Notes: generated from the sequence alone by a model not told the origin. A stretch of 64,000 nucleotides of DNA from Candidatus Flexifilum breve (GCA_016717205.1 JADKGC010000013.1:62001-126000); one strand, 5' to 3'; positions 16,400 to 25,912 are shown, counted from the stretch's first letter. Translations and numbers: made by a program.

Positions 16400-18412
16400 A
16401 TGAACGTGTTTTTGAACCATCAACTGGGCACGCTGGGACTGACGGCGGATGCTCCGCCGTCGGCGGAAGCGTGGCAGGCATTCCTGCAAGCGGTGGGCGC
16501 GACCTATGATTCGGTGAACGCGCATGACCCGATTCCAGTGTACGCTGTCTTCACCTTCTCGCTCGACCAGAGAATCATCGACCTCAACGCGCGGGCTGAA
16601 CTCCTGATCGGAGTGCCCCGCGAAAAGGTGGTTGGGCTGCCCATTCAAACTTTTGTAAGTACAGCGGAACTCCCGGATCAACAGGAACGCCTCCAGCACC
16701 TCATGCACGGTGAGGTGGTGACACCATACGTTCGTTATTTCATCCGTCCGGACGGATCGCGCGTGCCCGGCGAAGTCTGGTTGAGCCTCATTCGTAATGA
16801 GGCTGGACTGCCGATTTACATCCAGAGTATCATCCGCGACCTCGGCGAGCAACCGCGTTCCGAAGCGCTCCTGATCAGCGAGCGGCATCTGCTCAATACG
16901 CTGGTCGACGCCATCCCCGAGCAGATCTATATCATCGATCAATATGGCCGCTATATCGTGGCAAATCAAGCCTTTGCCGCGGCAACGGGCAAAACTGCAC
17001 CGAGCGGCGTGCTCGGGCATACCCGCGCTGATTTCTACCCGCCGGATGTCGCTACGCGCTTTGACGATGAAGATGTCGAAATCTTCCGAACGGGCAAACC
17101 GATCATCGACAAAGAGGCTGTTATCGTCGCGGGGGATGAACGCGAGTGGTTCACGGTCACCAAAATCCCGCTGCGCAATGATGCTGGCGACTACATCGGT
17201 ATCGTCGGGATCATTCGCGACGTGACCAAGTTTAAGCAGTTGGAACTGGGTCTGGCGGAGTCTCGTGACCGCGCCTTGGAAAGTGTTCGCCTCAAGTCGG
17301 AATTCCTGGCCATGATGAGCCACGAGATTCGCACGCCCATGACGAGCATCCTCGGGTCGGCGGAACTGCTCGGGCTGACGCCGCTGGCGGCGGAGCACAA
17401 AGAGCTCGTCGGTATCCTGCATAACGAGACCAAGCATCTGCTCCATATTATCAACGACATCCTCGACTTCTCGAAAATTGAAGCGGGGCGCATTGTGCTC
17501 GACCCCGTGGAGATGAGCCTGAACGATGTCGTCAAAAGCGTGCTGGAAGTGGTGAACCCGCGCGCCAAAGACAAGGGAGTCATGCTCAAATGGGAACTGG
17601 ATCGGTCTCTGCCGCGCGTGCTGGCAGATAAGGTGCGACTCCGGCAGATTCTGCTCAACCTGCTGGATAACGCGGTCAAGTTCACCGCGCAGGGAGAGGT
17701 TGAGCTGGTGCTGCAAGTGCTGCAGCGAGAAGGTGACGCCGTTGCCCTGCGCTGCCTGGTGCGCGATACCGGGATCGGCATTCCGGCGGATCAGCTCCCG
17801 CACCTGTTCCAGCCGTTCACGCAGGCGGACGGCACGATCACCCGGCGCTATGGCGGCACGGGCTTGGGGTTGGCCATAGTGCGCGGCCTCGTCGAGCAGA
17901 TGGGCGGCAAAATCGGCGTGGAAAGCATCGTCGGCGAAGGCACGGTCTTCTGGTTTACGCTGCATCTGGGCGTTGCCGCGAAGTCCCCCGTGGCCGAAGT
18001 CAAAGCGACCCCCGAACCGAAACCCAAGAGCGTGCGTGTGCTGATCGTCGAAGATGATGCGCCGAATCGGCAGTTGGCGCTCGATATGCTGAGCGCATTG
18101 GGCTACAAGGCGGATGCTGTCACCTCGGGTGAAGAAGCGCTGCTCGTGTATACCCAGACGTTTCGTCGTCACGATCTCATCCTGATGGACTGCATGATGC
18201 CGAAAATGGATGGCTTTGAGACCGCGAGCCGCATTCGCGCGTTGGAAGCTGAGCAAGGGACGGCGCGCGTGCCGATCATCGCAATGACGGCACTGAATCA
18301 CGCGGACTGGATGGAGCGTTCTAAAGAAGTGGGCATGGATGATTTTGTGAGCAAGCCGCTCATTCTGCGCGAACTGAAGAAGCTGCTGACGCGTTGGGCT
18401 CCCAAACACTGA
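16400..18412 (+). CDS. Hybrid sensor histidine kinase (PAS-PAS-HisKA-HATPase-REC)
   Basis: 670 residues, no membrane segment, so a cytoplasmic sensor. PAS 1 is at about residues 45-155 and PAS 2 at about 165-285 (ending GIIRDVTKFKQ). The dimerisation helix carries His308 in MMSHEIRTPM. The ATPase has QILLNLLDNAVKFT, DTGIGIP and GGTGLGLAI. A C-terminal receiver has Asp597 in LILMDCMMPKMDG. With the phosphorelay regulator just upstream and the partner-switching genes before that, it completes a signalling block inside the glycan operon. Confidence 0.93.
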   Translation: MNVFLNHQLGTLGLTADAPPSAEAWQAFLQAVGATYDSVNAHDPIPVYAVFTFSLDQRIIDLNARAELLIGVPREKVVGLPIQTFVSTAELPDQQERLQHLMHGEVVTPYVRYFIRPDGSRVPGEVWLSLIRNEAGLPIYIQSIIRDLGEQPRSEALLISERHLLNTLVDAIPEQIYIIDQYGRYIVANQAFAAATGKTAPSGVLGHTRADFYPPDVATRFDDEDVEIFRTGKPIIDKEAVIVAGDEREWFTVTKIPLRNDAGDYIGIVGIIRDVTKFKQLELGLAESRDRALESVRLKSEFLAMMSHEIRTPMTSILGSAELLGLTPLAAEHKELVGILHNETKHLLHIINDILDFSKIEAGRIVLDPVEMSLNDVVKSVLEVVNPRAKDKGVMLKWELDRSLPRVLADKVRLRQILLNLLDNAVKFTAQGEVELVLQVLQREGDAVALRCLVRDTGIGIPADQLPHLFQPFTQADGTITRRYGGTGLGLAIVRGLVEQMGGKIGVESIVGEGTVFWFTLHLGVAAKSPVAEVKATPEPKPKSVRVLIVEDDAPNRQLALDMLSALGYKADAVTSGEEALLVYTQTFRRHDLILMDCMMPKMDGFETASRIRALEAEQGTARVPIIAMTALNHADWMERSKEVGMDDFVSKPLILRELKKLLTRWAPKH

Positions 18413-18426
18413 CACAAGGACAAAGC

Positions 18427-19092
18427 ATGGAGACAACGATTTCACTGCGCACGGCCGTGCGCGGGTTGGGGATGGCGGTTGGGGTCTACCTAATCGCCAA
18501 TATGCTGATGGCATTGCTGATTGTGCGCCCGCAGCTCACGGCCGCCTCGCCCGATGCGGTCACGGTCACGCCACCCACGTTTGCCGATACTCCGGTGAGC
18601 TTGTTCACCGACCCGGCGAACTGGGTGAGTCTCGGCGGTAACTGGTCATTTGCTGACGGGGGTCTGGTGCAGGCGCAAACGGATGGCTACGACTTCGTCT
18701 TCCTGAACGGCGTGCAGTACAGCCGCCAGGTGGAGATCACCGCGCGCTTCCAGCATGTGACCGGGGTCGGCGCGGGGATCGTGTTTAACGTTCCCAACCG
18801 GGAATCGACCGTGGGCGGTCAGCTCGTGCGCTATGTCGATGCGTCCACCCTGGTCTGGGGCTACTTCGACCCGGCGCAGGGCTTCGTCGCGCAGGGCTCG
18901 CTCGGCATTCCCAACCCGGAGACCAACCCGCACAGCCTGACAGTCAAGGTCGGAAACGGCGTGTACTTCGTCGAATTGGACGGCTTACCCGTCGCCAATG
19001 CCGTGCCGCTGCTCAGCGCTGGCGGCTACCTCGGACTCACCACCTCACTCGCTCAGGTTAGCTTCACAGACTTCACGGTGCGCTCGTCATGA
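18427..19092 (+). CDS. Membrane-anchored single beta-sandwich (LamG/DUF1080-like) protein
   Basis: 221 residues from ATG 18427, preceded by AAGGA; a longer open frame begins at 18394 inside the kinase gene and is unlikely. The N-terminal anchor is GMAVGVYLIANMLMALLIV. One domain follows that aligns with the three repeats of the protein at 8394 (GNWSFADGG, AGIVFNVPN, LVRYVDAS, LVWGYFDPAQGFVAQGS). Both members flank the glycan and signalling genes. It is probably a surface glycan-binding or scaffold protein. Its stop overlaps the acyltransferase start (ATGA). Confidence 0.8.
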   Translation: METTISLRTAVRGLGMAVGVYLIANMLMALLIVRPQLTAASPDAVTVTPPTFADTPVSLFTDPANWVSLGGNWSFADGGLVQAQTDGYDFVFLNGVQYSRQVEITARFQHVTGVGAGIVFNVPNRESTVGGQLVRYVDASTLVWGYFDPAQGFVAQGSLGIPNPETNPHSLTVKVGNGVYFVELDGLPVANAVPLLSAGGYLGLTTSLAQVSFTDFTVRSS

Positions 19093-20240
19093 AAGCCATG
19101 AACAACGTTATTGCGCTGGATCCCCCGGTCGCCGCGCCGGATGCTCCGATCAGTGCTGCGCCTGCGGTCGCTCGTACGAAGGCGAGCGCCGCGGAGCGAC
19201 TGCTCTACATCGAACCGATCCGCGTGTATGCCATGTCGCTGGTGGTGTTCATTCACGTCGCCGCGATCCTCGCGCCGCACTACAACACCATCTCGCTGAC
19301 GGACTGGTGGACTTCAAACTTCTACCATGCGCTGTCGAAGGGCGGCCCGCCGATCTTCACCATTGTGAGCGGCGCGCTTCTGCTCGGCATCTCGAAAGAT
19401 CAGCCGCTGGGCGTGTTCTTCAAGAAGCGCTTCCTCAAAGTGTTGATCCCGTTTCTCGGGTGGGCGGCGGTGTATCTGGCGTGGCGCGTCGTCTTTCGCG
19501 GCGAACAGCTCGCGCCGGAAGACATGATCCGCCTGCTGCTCGGCGGCGTGGTTTACGATCACCTGTGGTTCATCAAGATGATCCTCGGGCTGTATCTGGC
19601 GACGCCCGTGCTGCGCGTATACGTGCAGAGCGCCACCCGTGCCAACCTGCGCTACTTCCTGATTGTGTGGTTTGTCGCGTGGACGCTCTTGCCGACGATT
19701 TCGCGCCTCCTGAATATGCAGATCAACCTCGATCTCGTCGTCATGACCAACTATGTCGGTTACTTCATCGGCGGGTACTACCTGCGTGATGTGTTCCTGA
19801 AACCGAAGCAGATTCTGCCGACGCTGCTGATCGTCGTCGGGGCACTGCTGTTCACGCAGTACAGCACCTACGCGCTAACGATGGCGAAAGACGGTCAGCT
19901 TGACGATTTCTTCCTGAATAATCAGGGCTTCAACATGGTGATCGTCTCGGCGGGGATGTTCCTGTTCCTCAAGAGCCTGCCATGGGCAGATATCTACGCG
20001 CGTTTCCCGCGTTTTCAGAAGGTCGTGCTGTATCTGGCGTCGTGCAGCCTCGGCGTGTACTTCGTCCACATGCTGATCATGGAACTGCTCGGCAGCGGCA
20101 AGCTTGGCTTCGTCATCGACAGCTACACGCTCGGCACGCTGATCGGCATTCCGCTCACCGCCGTGCTGACGTTCGTGCTCTCGGTCGGCGTTGTCACTGT
20201 GATCAAGCGCATCCCCGGGTTGAAGCTGTTCGTGCCGTAG
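19089..20240 (+). CDS. Acyltransferase family 3 (OafA/WecH-like) membrane protein
   Basis: 383 residues with about 10 membrane helices. Family features: YIEPIRVYAMSLVVFIHV near the start (the R-x10-H type motif of acyltransferase 3), then KGGPPIFTIVSGALLLG, and DHLWFIKMILGLYLATPVL. It should O-acetylate or succinylate a surface sugar using a cytoplasmic acyl donor. The start overlaps the previous stop by four bases. It is the last gene of the plus-strand run; two hairpins follow. Confidence 0.88.
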   Translation: MKAMNNVIALDPPVAAPDAPISAAPAVARTKASAAERLLYIEPIRVYAMSLVVFIHVAAILAPHYNTISLTDWWTSNFYHALSKGGPPIFTIVSGALLLGISKDQPLGVFFKKRFLKVLIPFLGWAAVYLAWRVVFRGEQLAPEDMIRLLLGGVVYDHLWFIKMILGLYLATPVLRVYVQSATRANLRYFLIVWFVAWTLLPTISRLLNMQINLDLVVMTNYVGYFIGGYYLRDVFLKPKQILPTLLIVVGALLFTQYSTYALTMAKDGQLDDFFLNNQGFNMVIVSAGMFLFLKSLPWADIYARFPRFQKVVLYLASCSLGVYFVHMLIMELLGSGKLGFVIDSYTLGTLIGIPLTAVLTFVLSVGVVTVIKRIPGLKLFVP

Positions 20241-20257
20241 GTCTGACCTCACCCCCA

Positions 20258-20283
20258 GCCCCTCTCCGAAAATAGGAGAGGGG
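20258..20283 (+). terminator. Hairpin after the glycan operon (dispersed GGAGAGGGG repeat)
   Basis: CCCCTCTCC pairs with GGAGAGGGG across a seven-base loop. It is a type of small palindromic repeat found many times in Chloroflexota and cyanobacterial genomes. It lies between convergent genes and could end transcription from both sides. Confidence 0.55.
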
Positions 20284-20320
20284 AGACAAAATTGTGGCCA
20301 AACCGAGTGTGTTTTCGTAG

Positions 20321-20340
20321 GGACGCGATTTATCGCGTCC
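20321..20340 (+). repeat. Perfect palindrome (9-bp stem)
   Basis: GGACGCGAT TT ATCGCGTCC is a perfect stem with a two-base loop, 40 bp after the GGAGAGGGG hairpin. It is a REP-like element. The convergent position suggests a transcription barrier. Confidence 0.55.
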
Positions 20341-20402
20341 GCGGGCGAGTGGAGCGGCTTTAGTGGCTGCGCTTTAAGCACGCTCAGACCTCGTCTTTAG
20401 GA

Positions 20403-20975
20403 TTACCCCGCGTAATCCACGCTGATTGACCGGATGCGCCAGTAGCCGTTATCGAGCGTGAGGATCACGGCGGCGCTGGCTGTGAACGTGAGCGTTTCGC
20501 CGTCCAGCGTTTGCGTGATCTGAAAATCGAGATCGTCGAGCGCGGCGACTGTGCCATCGTCGGCGAAGAAGCGCAGGCGCAGTTGATGCCCGCTCGTGGA
20601 CTGGTGCAGCTTGCCGTTTGGTTCGATGTGCAGCTGCTCGTAGGCACCGCCTGCCCAGTAGGTTGTCAAATCGTCGGAGTTGCCCGTGAGGTAAGCGCGT
20701 TCCAGCGCGCTCCACGCGTTCCAGTACGCGGCGATCAGTTCTTCGCGTTGCGCCACCGTCGGCGTGTGACCGGTATCGCCTAAATCGTCCAGCCACAACA
20801 CCTGATCCGAGTAGGGCAAGCGCAGTTCCGCGCCGTGAAAGATCGATGCGGGGTTCGCCCCTTCCTGAAACGAGGCGATGAACGTGCTCAAGCCGCGCAG
20901 CGCGACCAGCCCAAGCACAGCGAGCATCGGAGCGGCGGCGAGGAAGATGATCAGCTTGGCACGGCGCTTGGACAT
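20403..20975 (-). CDS. Membrane-anchored protein with NTF2-like soluble domain
   Basis: 190 residues from the ATG at 20975, which lies one base after the stop of the upstream gene; an upstream frame to 21014 is unlikely. An N-terminal anchor (LIIFLAAAPMLAVLGLVAL) is followed by a soluble domain. That domain begins REELIAAYWNAWSALERAYLTG and ends ILTLDNGYWRIRSISVDY. The 'helix then curved sheet, ending YWRI' pattern fits the NTF2-like fold. A similar domain sits near the C-terminus of the polytopic protein encoded at 21923, so the two may share a ligand or partner. It is the last gene of the minus-strand operon. Confidence 0.7.
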   Translation of the reverse strand: MSKRRAKLIIFLAAAPMLAVLGLVALRGLSTFIASFQEGANPASIFHGAELRLPYSDQVLWLDDLGDTGHTPTVAQREELIAAYWNAWSALERAYLTGNSDDLTTYWAGGAYEQLHIEPNGKLHQSTSGHQLRLRFFADDGTVAALDDLDFQITQTLDGETLTFTASAAVILTLDNGYWRIRSISVDYAG

Positions 20976-20976
20976 G

Positions 20977-21926
20977 CTAGCAGGCTCCCAGGCGCATCCG
21001 GCTCGAAACGACATTTCCGGTCAGGGCTTGATACGTGCCCGCTCGCGCCGGGATTTCTAGCGTCGCCTGCCCGTTGACGACGGACGCCGAACCCCTGCCA
21101 TCTTCCCAAGCGAACGTGACCAGTGTGCCATCAATGACAGGTTCGCGGTGCGAGTCGGTCACACGCGCAGTGAGTGTCAGCACATCGCGTCCGTCGGTCT
21201 GTTCGAGGCAGCGCATCGAGGTGTGCAGCAGAATGTACTGTGCCTCCCCGGGAACCTGCCTCAGTTCGAACGTATCGGTCGCCGCATCGACATTCATGGT
21301 CAGCAGTACGCGCCCCGGTTCGCCGCCGCTCGCAGCCATGTCCAGAACAGGCCGCTCGCATAGCGCAGCGGATACGACTCGCTGTCAGCAGCCGGGTAAT
21401 CGGCGGTGATGGTGGCGCGCAGCCAGTGCTCGATCAGATTGCCCCATGCATCTTCGACCAGCGCGATCACAATGCCTTGGCCTTCGCCATAGGCGGGCAG
21501 ATTGTTGGCGGTCGTCAAGGCTTGCAGCGTCTCGGCGGGGGCGGGCTGCACGATCAACGCATGGCGCACCTGCTGATCGCCGAAGCGCACGATCACGACG
21601 CCCGCGCCCGCGCTGGCAACCGGGCCGACGTCCCACCGCGCGATCCCACCGGAGCCGAGTGTGAGTTCGGCGTCGTAACGGCGCAATCCCGTGATGAGGG
21701 TGGTGTCCGCTTTGGTACCGGCCGCCGCGCCATCGATGATCACGGTGAGTGACCACTCATCACCCGCAGTGATCGTCCACGGCGCATCCAGCGTGATCAC
21801 GGTCGGCGTGTCCTGTGCAGCAATCAAGCGTGTCGATAGGACTCCAACCAGCAGGAGGATGAGAACCGTTGGTGCAACGCATGCTTTGCCCCTACAGACT
21901 TTGGGTGTGGGCCAGAGCCTCATCAT
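20977..21926 (-). pseudogene. Secreted Ig-like (bacterial Ig/Invasin type) protein, broken by one frameshift
   Basis: The ATG at 21926 overlaps the stop of the upstream gene by four bases. A signal segment (PTVLILLLVGVLSTRLIAAQD) leads into beta-rich text with TLDAPWTITAGDEWSL. The second frame carries VIDGTLVTFAWEDG and NGQATLEIPARAGTY, a typical end of a bacterial Ig-like domain. The two frames join near 21337-21345, where GLFWTW in one frame meets MAASGGEPGRVLL in the other; one base would restore about 316 residues. A read error or recent mutation are both possible. Probably an envelope protein. Confidence 0.7.
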
Positions 21927-24900
21927 CGTGTGAACCCGTAGGGCAGCAGATAGATTGGCGCGGTGATGGTATCGGGCTGGACCCAGTCGGCTAGGCGCGG
22001 TCCGTCCACAGTCACCGGAATGTCCAGCGTTTCCAAGTCGTCCGGCACGGCGGGCAGATCAAAAATCAGCTGATCATCCGGCGGGATCGAGAGTTCGAGC
22101 GTGTAGCCGTCGACCCACGTCAGGTTCTGATCATCGTCCATGTACGCGATCAGCACGCGTGGTACGTCGACCATTGTCGCCCCCGTGTTATACAGCTCGT
22201 TCGGGCCGATCAGCGTGAGCTGGCGGGACAGGTTGTAGGGGGTGGGGACGCCGCGAATGTTTAGTTCGACCGACGCTATCGTCTCAATCTCCATCAGTTC
22301 GCTGCCCTCCGCGCCGAAGAAGTCAACGCGGTACGGTGTCGTTTCGCCGGGCAGCAGTTGATGGAGCTGCACGTCCATCGTGTTAGTTTCGGCGAGGCGT
22401 TCGTTGTGTTCGCCGCGCAAAATCGCGGTGATCGTCACGTCCGCCGGGTAGGGATCGCGGTTCGTCACCCAGCCAATCACGCTGATCATGCCGTAGAAGC
22501 GCCCCGCGCGGTTGGCGTCGATGCCGGTGGGCAGAAAGCCGACCAGTTCTTCGGGGCGATAGACGACGGTTGCTGGGCTGGCGCTCACCAACGAGCGGTC
22601 AATGACGCCGCGTGTGAGCGCCGTTTCGTCCAGAGTGCCGAGCGGTAAATTCTGGAACCAGTCGGTGGTCGGCGCGGCGACGAACGTTTCGCGTGGGCGC
22701 GGTGGCGCTTCCTCATCAAATTGGATGCGCCAGCCTTCTGGCGTCAAGTTGAGCTGATAGCTGACTTCCTGCGGGTATGTGCCGAGCGCGGTCACCCATT
22801 CAGCGGTTACGTCGGCTTGCACATGCGTCGCGTCGATCGGTGTGATGGTTGTGTACAGGTTGTCGAGCTTGGCGAACGATGCCACCAGCCCGCCGCGCAG
22901 CGACAGCCAGCGCAGGTATTCTTCGCGCGTCAGGTTGGTGTCGAGATACGCGTAGCTGTCGCTGAAGCGCTTGAAGTCGATGGCGTCGTAGTAGTCGAGC
23001 AGCACGCGCTCTGGCGCATACGCGGTGCGGCGGAAGGTCAGGAAGCCGACCATGACGATCGCGGCGACGAGCGCCAGCAAACCGAGGCCATAGATGACGC
23101 GGTGCGGCAGCGGTTTGATGTTGATGCGCGGAAAGAGGCGCCGCACAATTTTGATCCAGAACTGCCAGTCGCCGCCGGGTTCGGGGGCTAGACCGGGCGC
23201 ATCGGACAGCCAGTTATTGATGAGCGTAATGCGCCGAATGCGGTCGATCAGACGAGAACGCCAGCGGATGCCGGGGACGATCAGCGTGGTCACGATGAAC
23301 ACGATCAGCGTAATGACGATGCTGCTGACCGGGAGAATACCCCACATCATGCGCTGCCACGTCGGGTAGACCTGCACCGGAATCGACGAGGGCAGCGGCG
23401 GCACGTCTGAGCGTTCCCACACGATTACATCGTTGTCGAGGCGGCCCAAGCGATGCCAGCCGGAAAAATACAGCAGCGGATCGTAAAAGGCGTCATTCGA
23501 GAACACGTACTTGAGGTTGTAGCGCTGCGGGTTGGTCAAAAACTGCTGCAAGCTGCCTAAGCCGGGAATGCCCGTGAACTTCGCGCCGTCCAGTCGTTCG
23601 ACGGGCGTGCTCGTCATTTCTGGCAGGCGGCGCGCGCTGTGATAATTGCCTTCCACGTTGAGCGCGGTCGTCTGCGCGGAGAGCCACGCCATTTGATCGC
23701 CGAGGCCGAGCGTCAGGTAGCGCCAATGATCGTGGTTGTCTTTGGCGAGAAATTCCACAATCGGCGTCATATCGAGCGGCGCGGGTTGGAACTTGCGGAA
23801 CTGCGTCAGGTTGGCCGTGAACAGCGCCACCGCGATCAATGCGCCGAAATATACACTGATGAACCCGATGCGCCACCACGCGCCAAAATGCGCCGCGATC
23901 CACGCGCCGAGCCGCCCATGCACGAGGCTTTCCACGAACTGCCCGGCGAATGGCAAGATCAGAATCGTCGACCAGAAAGTGAAGCGATCCAGTGTTAGGA
24001 TGTAGTACGCGCCTTTGAGCAGGAAGGCGGGCAGCGGCGTCGTGCCGCCTGTGCCGAGGAAGGCGCAGCCCGCAAACGATGCAGCGAGAATCCAATTCCG
24101 CGAGCCGAAGCCCTTATACAGCGCATAGGGGAAGGCGATGAGCTGCACACCCCACGGCACGAGGAAGAACATCAGGCCCGCGGCGCTGTTGACGATGAAG
24201 CTGTCGCGGCTGGCGTGCGGAATGCTGATTTGTGTGATCGGGTCGCTTTTGCTCCACAGCCAGTAGGGCAGCACCGTGATCACAAGGATCAGAATCAGGC
24301 CGACGCCGAACACGCCCGTTCGCGCCAGCGTTGGGAAGACGCGGCGCACCCGGCGCACACCCCACCGGAACAAAGTGTGTAGGGAAACCCGTTCGTCCGC
24401 GCGTTCCCCTTCGTCGGCGCGCGGGGTGCGAAACATCAACAGCAGAATCGTCGCGATGATCGGACCGCTAAAAAACACCATGCCGAACAGCGTGGTCACG
24501 TGATGCCCCGCCGCCGCGATCATCAGCATAGCCCACCCGCGAATCAGATCGCGCAGGCGGGCGTCTTTCAGCCACGACCAGATGAACGGCAGCGCGTTGA
24601 GCATCACGCCCATGACGAACATAGTCGGCAGTTGACCGAAGACGTGCACCGTCTCCGCGATGCTGCTGCTGAAGGCGGTGAGCAGCGCGGCATAGCCTGC
24701 GGCGCGCTCGTTGATCCACAGGCGGCTGAAGCGGTACACACCGAGCGTGGTCGTCAGCGAGGAGGTGAGCATCACGGCGACGAAGCCTGTCGTCAGGTTG
24801 CCCGTGAGCTTGGCGATCAAGCCGATCAACTGGTGGGTGAGCGGCGGATAGCTCACCAGTGTGAAGCCGGTGTACCAGCGCGTATCCCACAGGCTGAACC

Positions 24901-25069
24901 AGTCGCGGCGGTAGTGGTCGCCGAAGAAGATGTGCACATAGGCGTCATAAGTGCCTCGGTAGCTCCCGGCCAGCAGCAGCGCGCCGTGAAAGAACAGCGC
25001 GACCACCAGCGCGACAAGCAGCCAGCGCTGGCGAGTGAGAAGATTAACGATGGGACGAGGCAGAGTCAT
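21923..25069 (-). CDS. Large polytopic membrane protein, GT-C/PTPS-related family
   Basis: About 1048 residues if started at MTLPRPIVNLL (25069). The open frame extends to 25264, but those 65 residues look like non-coding sequence, and no convincing ribosome site marks any start. Around 12-13 membrane helices in the first 700 residues include the loop TYDAYVHIFFGDHYRRDWF and TGFTLVSYPPLTHQ. These resemble the acidic first loop of GT-C sugar transferases and the '6-pyruvoyl-tetrahydropterin synthase-related' membrane family. An NTF2-like segment follows (VLLDYYDAIDFKRFSDSYAYL), then two beta-rich domains. It is likely an integral membrane glycosyltransferase or surface-assembly protein; the substrate is unknown. 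Confidence 0.75.
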   Translation of the reverse strand: MTLPRPIVNLLTRQRWLLVALVVALFFHGALLLAGSYRGTYDAYVHIFFGDHYRRDWFSLWDTRWYTGFTLVSYPPLTHQLIGLIAKLTGNLTTGFVAVMLTSSLTTTLGVYRFSRLWINERAAGYAALLTAFSSSIAETVHVFGQLPTMFVMGVMLNALPFIWSWLKDARLRDLIRGWAMLMIAAAGHHVTTLFGMVFFSGPIIATILLLMFRTPRADEGERADERVSLHTLFRWGVRRVRRVFPTLARTGVFGVGLILILVITVLPYWLWSKSDPITQISIPHASRDSFIVNSAAGLMFFLVPWGVQLIAFPYALYKGFGSRNWILAASFAGCAFLGTGGTTPLPAFLLKGAYYILTLDRFTFWSTILILPFAGQFVESLVHGRLGAWIAAHFGAWWRIGFISVYFGALIAVALFTANLTQFRKFQPAPLDMTPIVEFLAKDNHDHWRYLTLGLGDQMAWLSAQTTALNVEGNYHSARRLPEMTSTPVERLDGAKFTGIPGLGSLQQFLTNPQRYNLKYVFSNDAFYDPLLYFSGWHRLGRLDNDVIVWERSDVPPLPSSIPVQVYPTWQRMMWGILPVSSIVITLIVFIVTTLIVPGIRWRSRLIDRIRRITLINNWLSDAPGLAPEPGGDWQFWIKIVRRLFPRINIKPLPHRVIYGLGLLALVAAIVMVGFLTFRRTAYAPERVLLDYYDAIDFKRFSDSYAYLDTNLTREEYLRWLSLRGGLVASFAKLDNLYTTITPIDATHVQADVTAEWVTALGTYPQEVSYQLNLTPEGWRIQFDEEAPPRPRETFVAAPTTDWFQNLPLGTLDETALTRGVIDRSLVSASPATVVYRPEELVGFLPTGIDANRAGRFYGMISVIGWVTNRDPYPADVTITAILRGEHNERLAETNTMDVQLHQLLPGETTPYRVDFFGAEGSELMEIETIASVELNIRGVPTPYNLSRQLTLIGPNELYNTGATMVDVPRVLIAYMDDDQNLTWVDGYTLELSIPPDDQLIFDLPAVPDDLETLDIPVTVDGPRLADWVQPDTITAPIYLLPYGFTR

Positions 25070-25343
25070 CACGTTGTCAGGGAAGTTGATCGAACTAAGG
25101 CGACGGGCGGCGATCGAACTCCATTTGTAGTCATAATAAGCCATTCTCGGCTCGTCAAAGCGTAGAGTTTCATCAGCAGCGTGGTGGTAGGCTGGAACCA
25201 ATGCTTCATCTATTATTAGGGCTAGAAAGCCTGCTGTCGCAGTGATTTGCTTGTTCGCAAACAAGATTATAATGTGTCAACCTTGAACCATAATTAAGCT
25301 GGCTCTTTGTCAAATGAAAAACTTTGGACGGCCTGCGTGAAGT

Positions 25344-25368
25344 GGATAATCCGCACTTTGTATGAAGT
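25344..25368 (+). repeat. Solitary ISL3-type terminal repeat, facing right (IS relic)
   Basis: GGATAATCCGCACTTTGTAT-GAAGT resembles the left terminal repeat of the ISL3 element at 52838 and the reverse complement of the relic at 6363. No ISL3 transposase remains next to it. Confidence 0.5.
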
Positions 25369-25440
25369 ATCGACTGAAGATTCTGCTGCTTCTTTAGGGA
25401 TCAGTCTAACGTTTTACATAAATTGCAAATGAATCACTTT

Positions 25441-25455
25441 ATCGGGGGTAGACCA
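25441..25455 (-). repeat. Solitary IS3-type terminal repeat (IS relic)
   Basis: ATCGGGGGTAGACCA is the exact reverse complement of the first 15 bases of the IS3-family element at 52818. It is a remnant end in the 25270-25490 gap, which holds no gene. Confidence 0.6.
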
Positions 25456-25493
25456 GTAGTGAAGCGTACTGCTATCTTGGTCGCCAACCTCGT

Positions 25494-25912
25494 TTGAAGG
25501 AAGTCGAACCCTCGGTAGCACGAGCGACTCGGTCGCGCACAACCTTATCCGTTGAAATCAGCAAGCCGATCTTGCCAATTGCTCTTGCACATCGTGTCGA
25601 TTATTGGTTCGATGTTCAGGCATCCCGAATCTTTGTCGAACGATTGCGCATTTGTTTCGCTCGTATCAGTCATTGGGGAGTACCAGTCCCTAAGCGGGTG
25701 GTGCGTCCCATGAAGGCTCGCTGGGGTAGTTTGACGGCAAAAGGCACTCTATCGCTGAATCGCAAGATTATCCAAGCACCCGTCGAACTGATCGACTTTG
25801 TGATTTTGCATGAGCTCTGCCTTCTGCGCGAAATGAACCACAAAGCCGCATTCTACGCACTCCAGGATCCAGGTGCTCCCGAACTGGCGTGACCATCATC
25901 AGCCGCTTAACA
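25494..25912 (+). pseudogene. YgjP/SprT-like M48-type metallopeptidase, decayed
   Basis: The frame reads ARWGSLTAKGTLSLNRKII then VDFVILHELCxL-like text (FVILHELCLLREMNH). Family members have HELCHL here, so the second zinc histidine of HExxH is replaced by leucine. Near the end the frame breaks: ALQDPGAPELA in one frame, while VLPNWRD follows in the next frame from about 25872. The N-terminus is also degenerate. It is therefore a pseudogene of the DUF45/YgjP family. It lies among IS relics at the edge of an accessory region. Confidence 0.75.

Noticed and set aside
16334..18514. A 726-codon open frame on the minus strand opposite the hybrid kinase
   Set aside because: It is antisense to a gene with every kinase motif intact; the text is rich in Arg/His/Gln with no family pattern, as expected from high-GC codon shadow.
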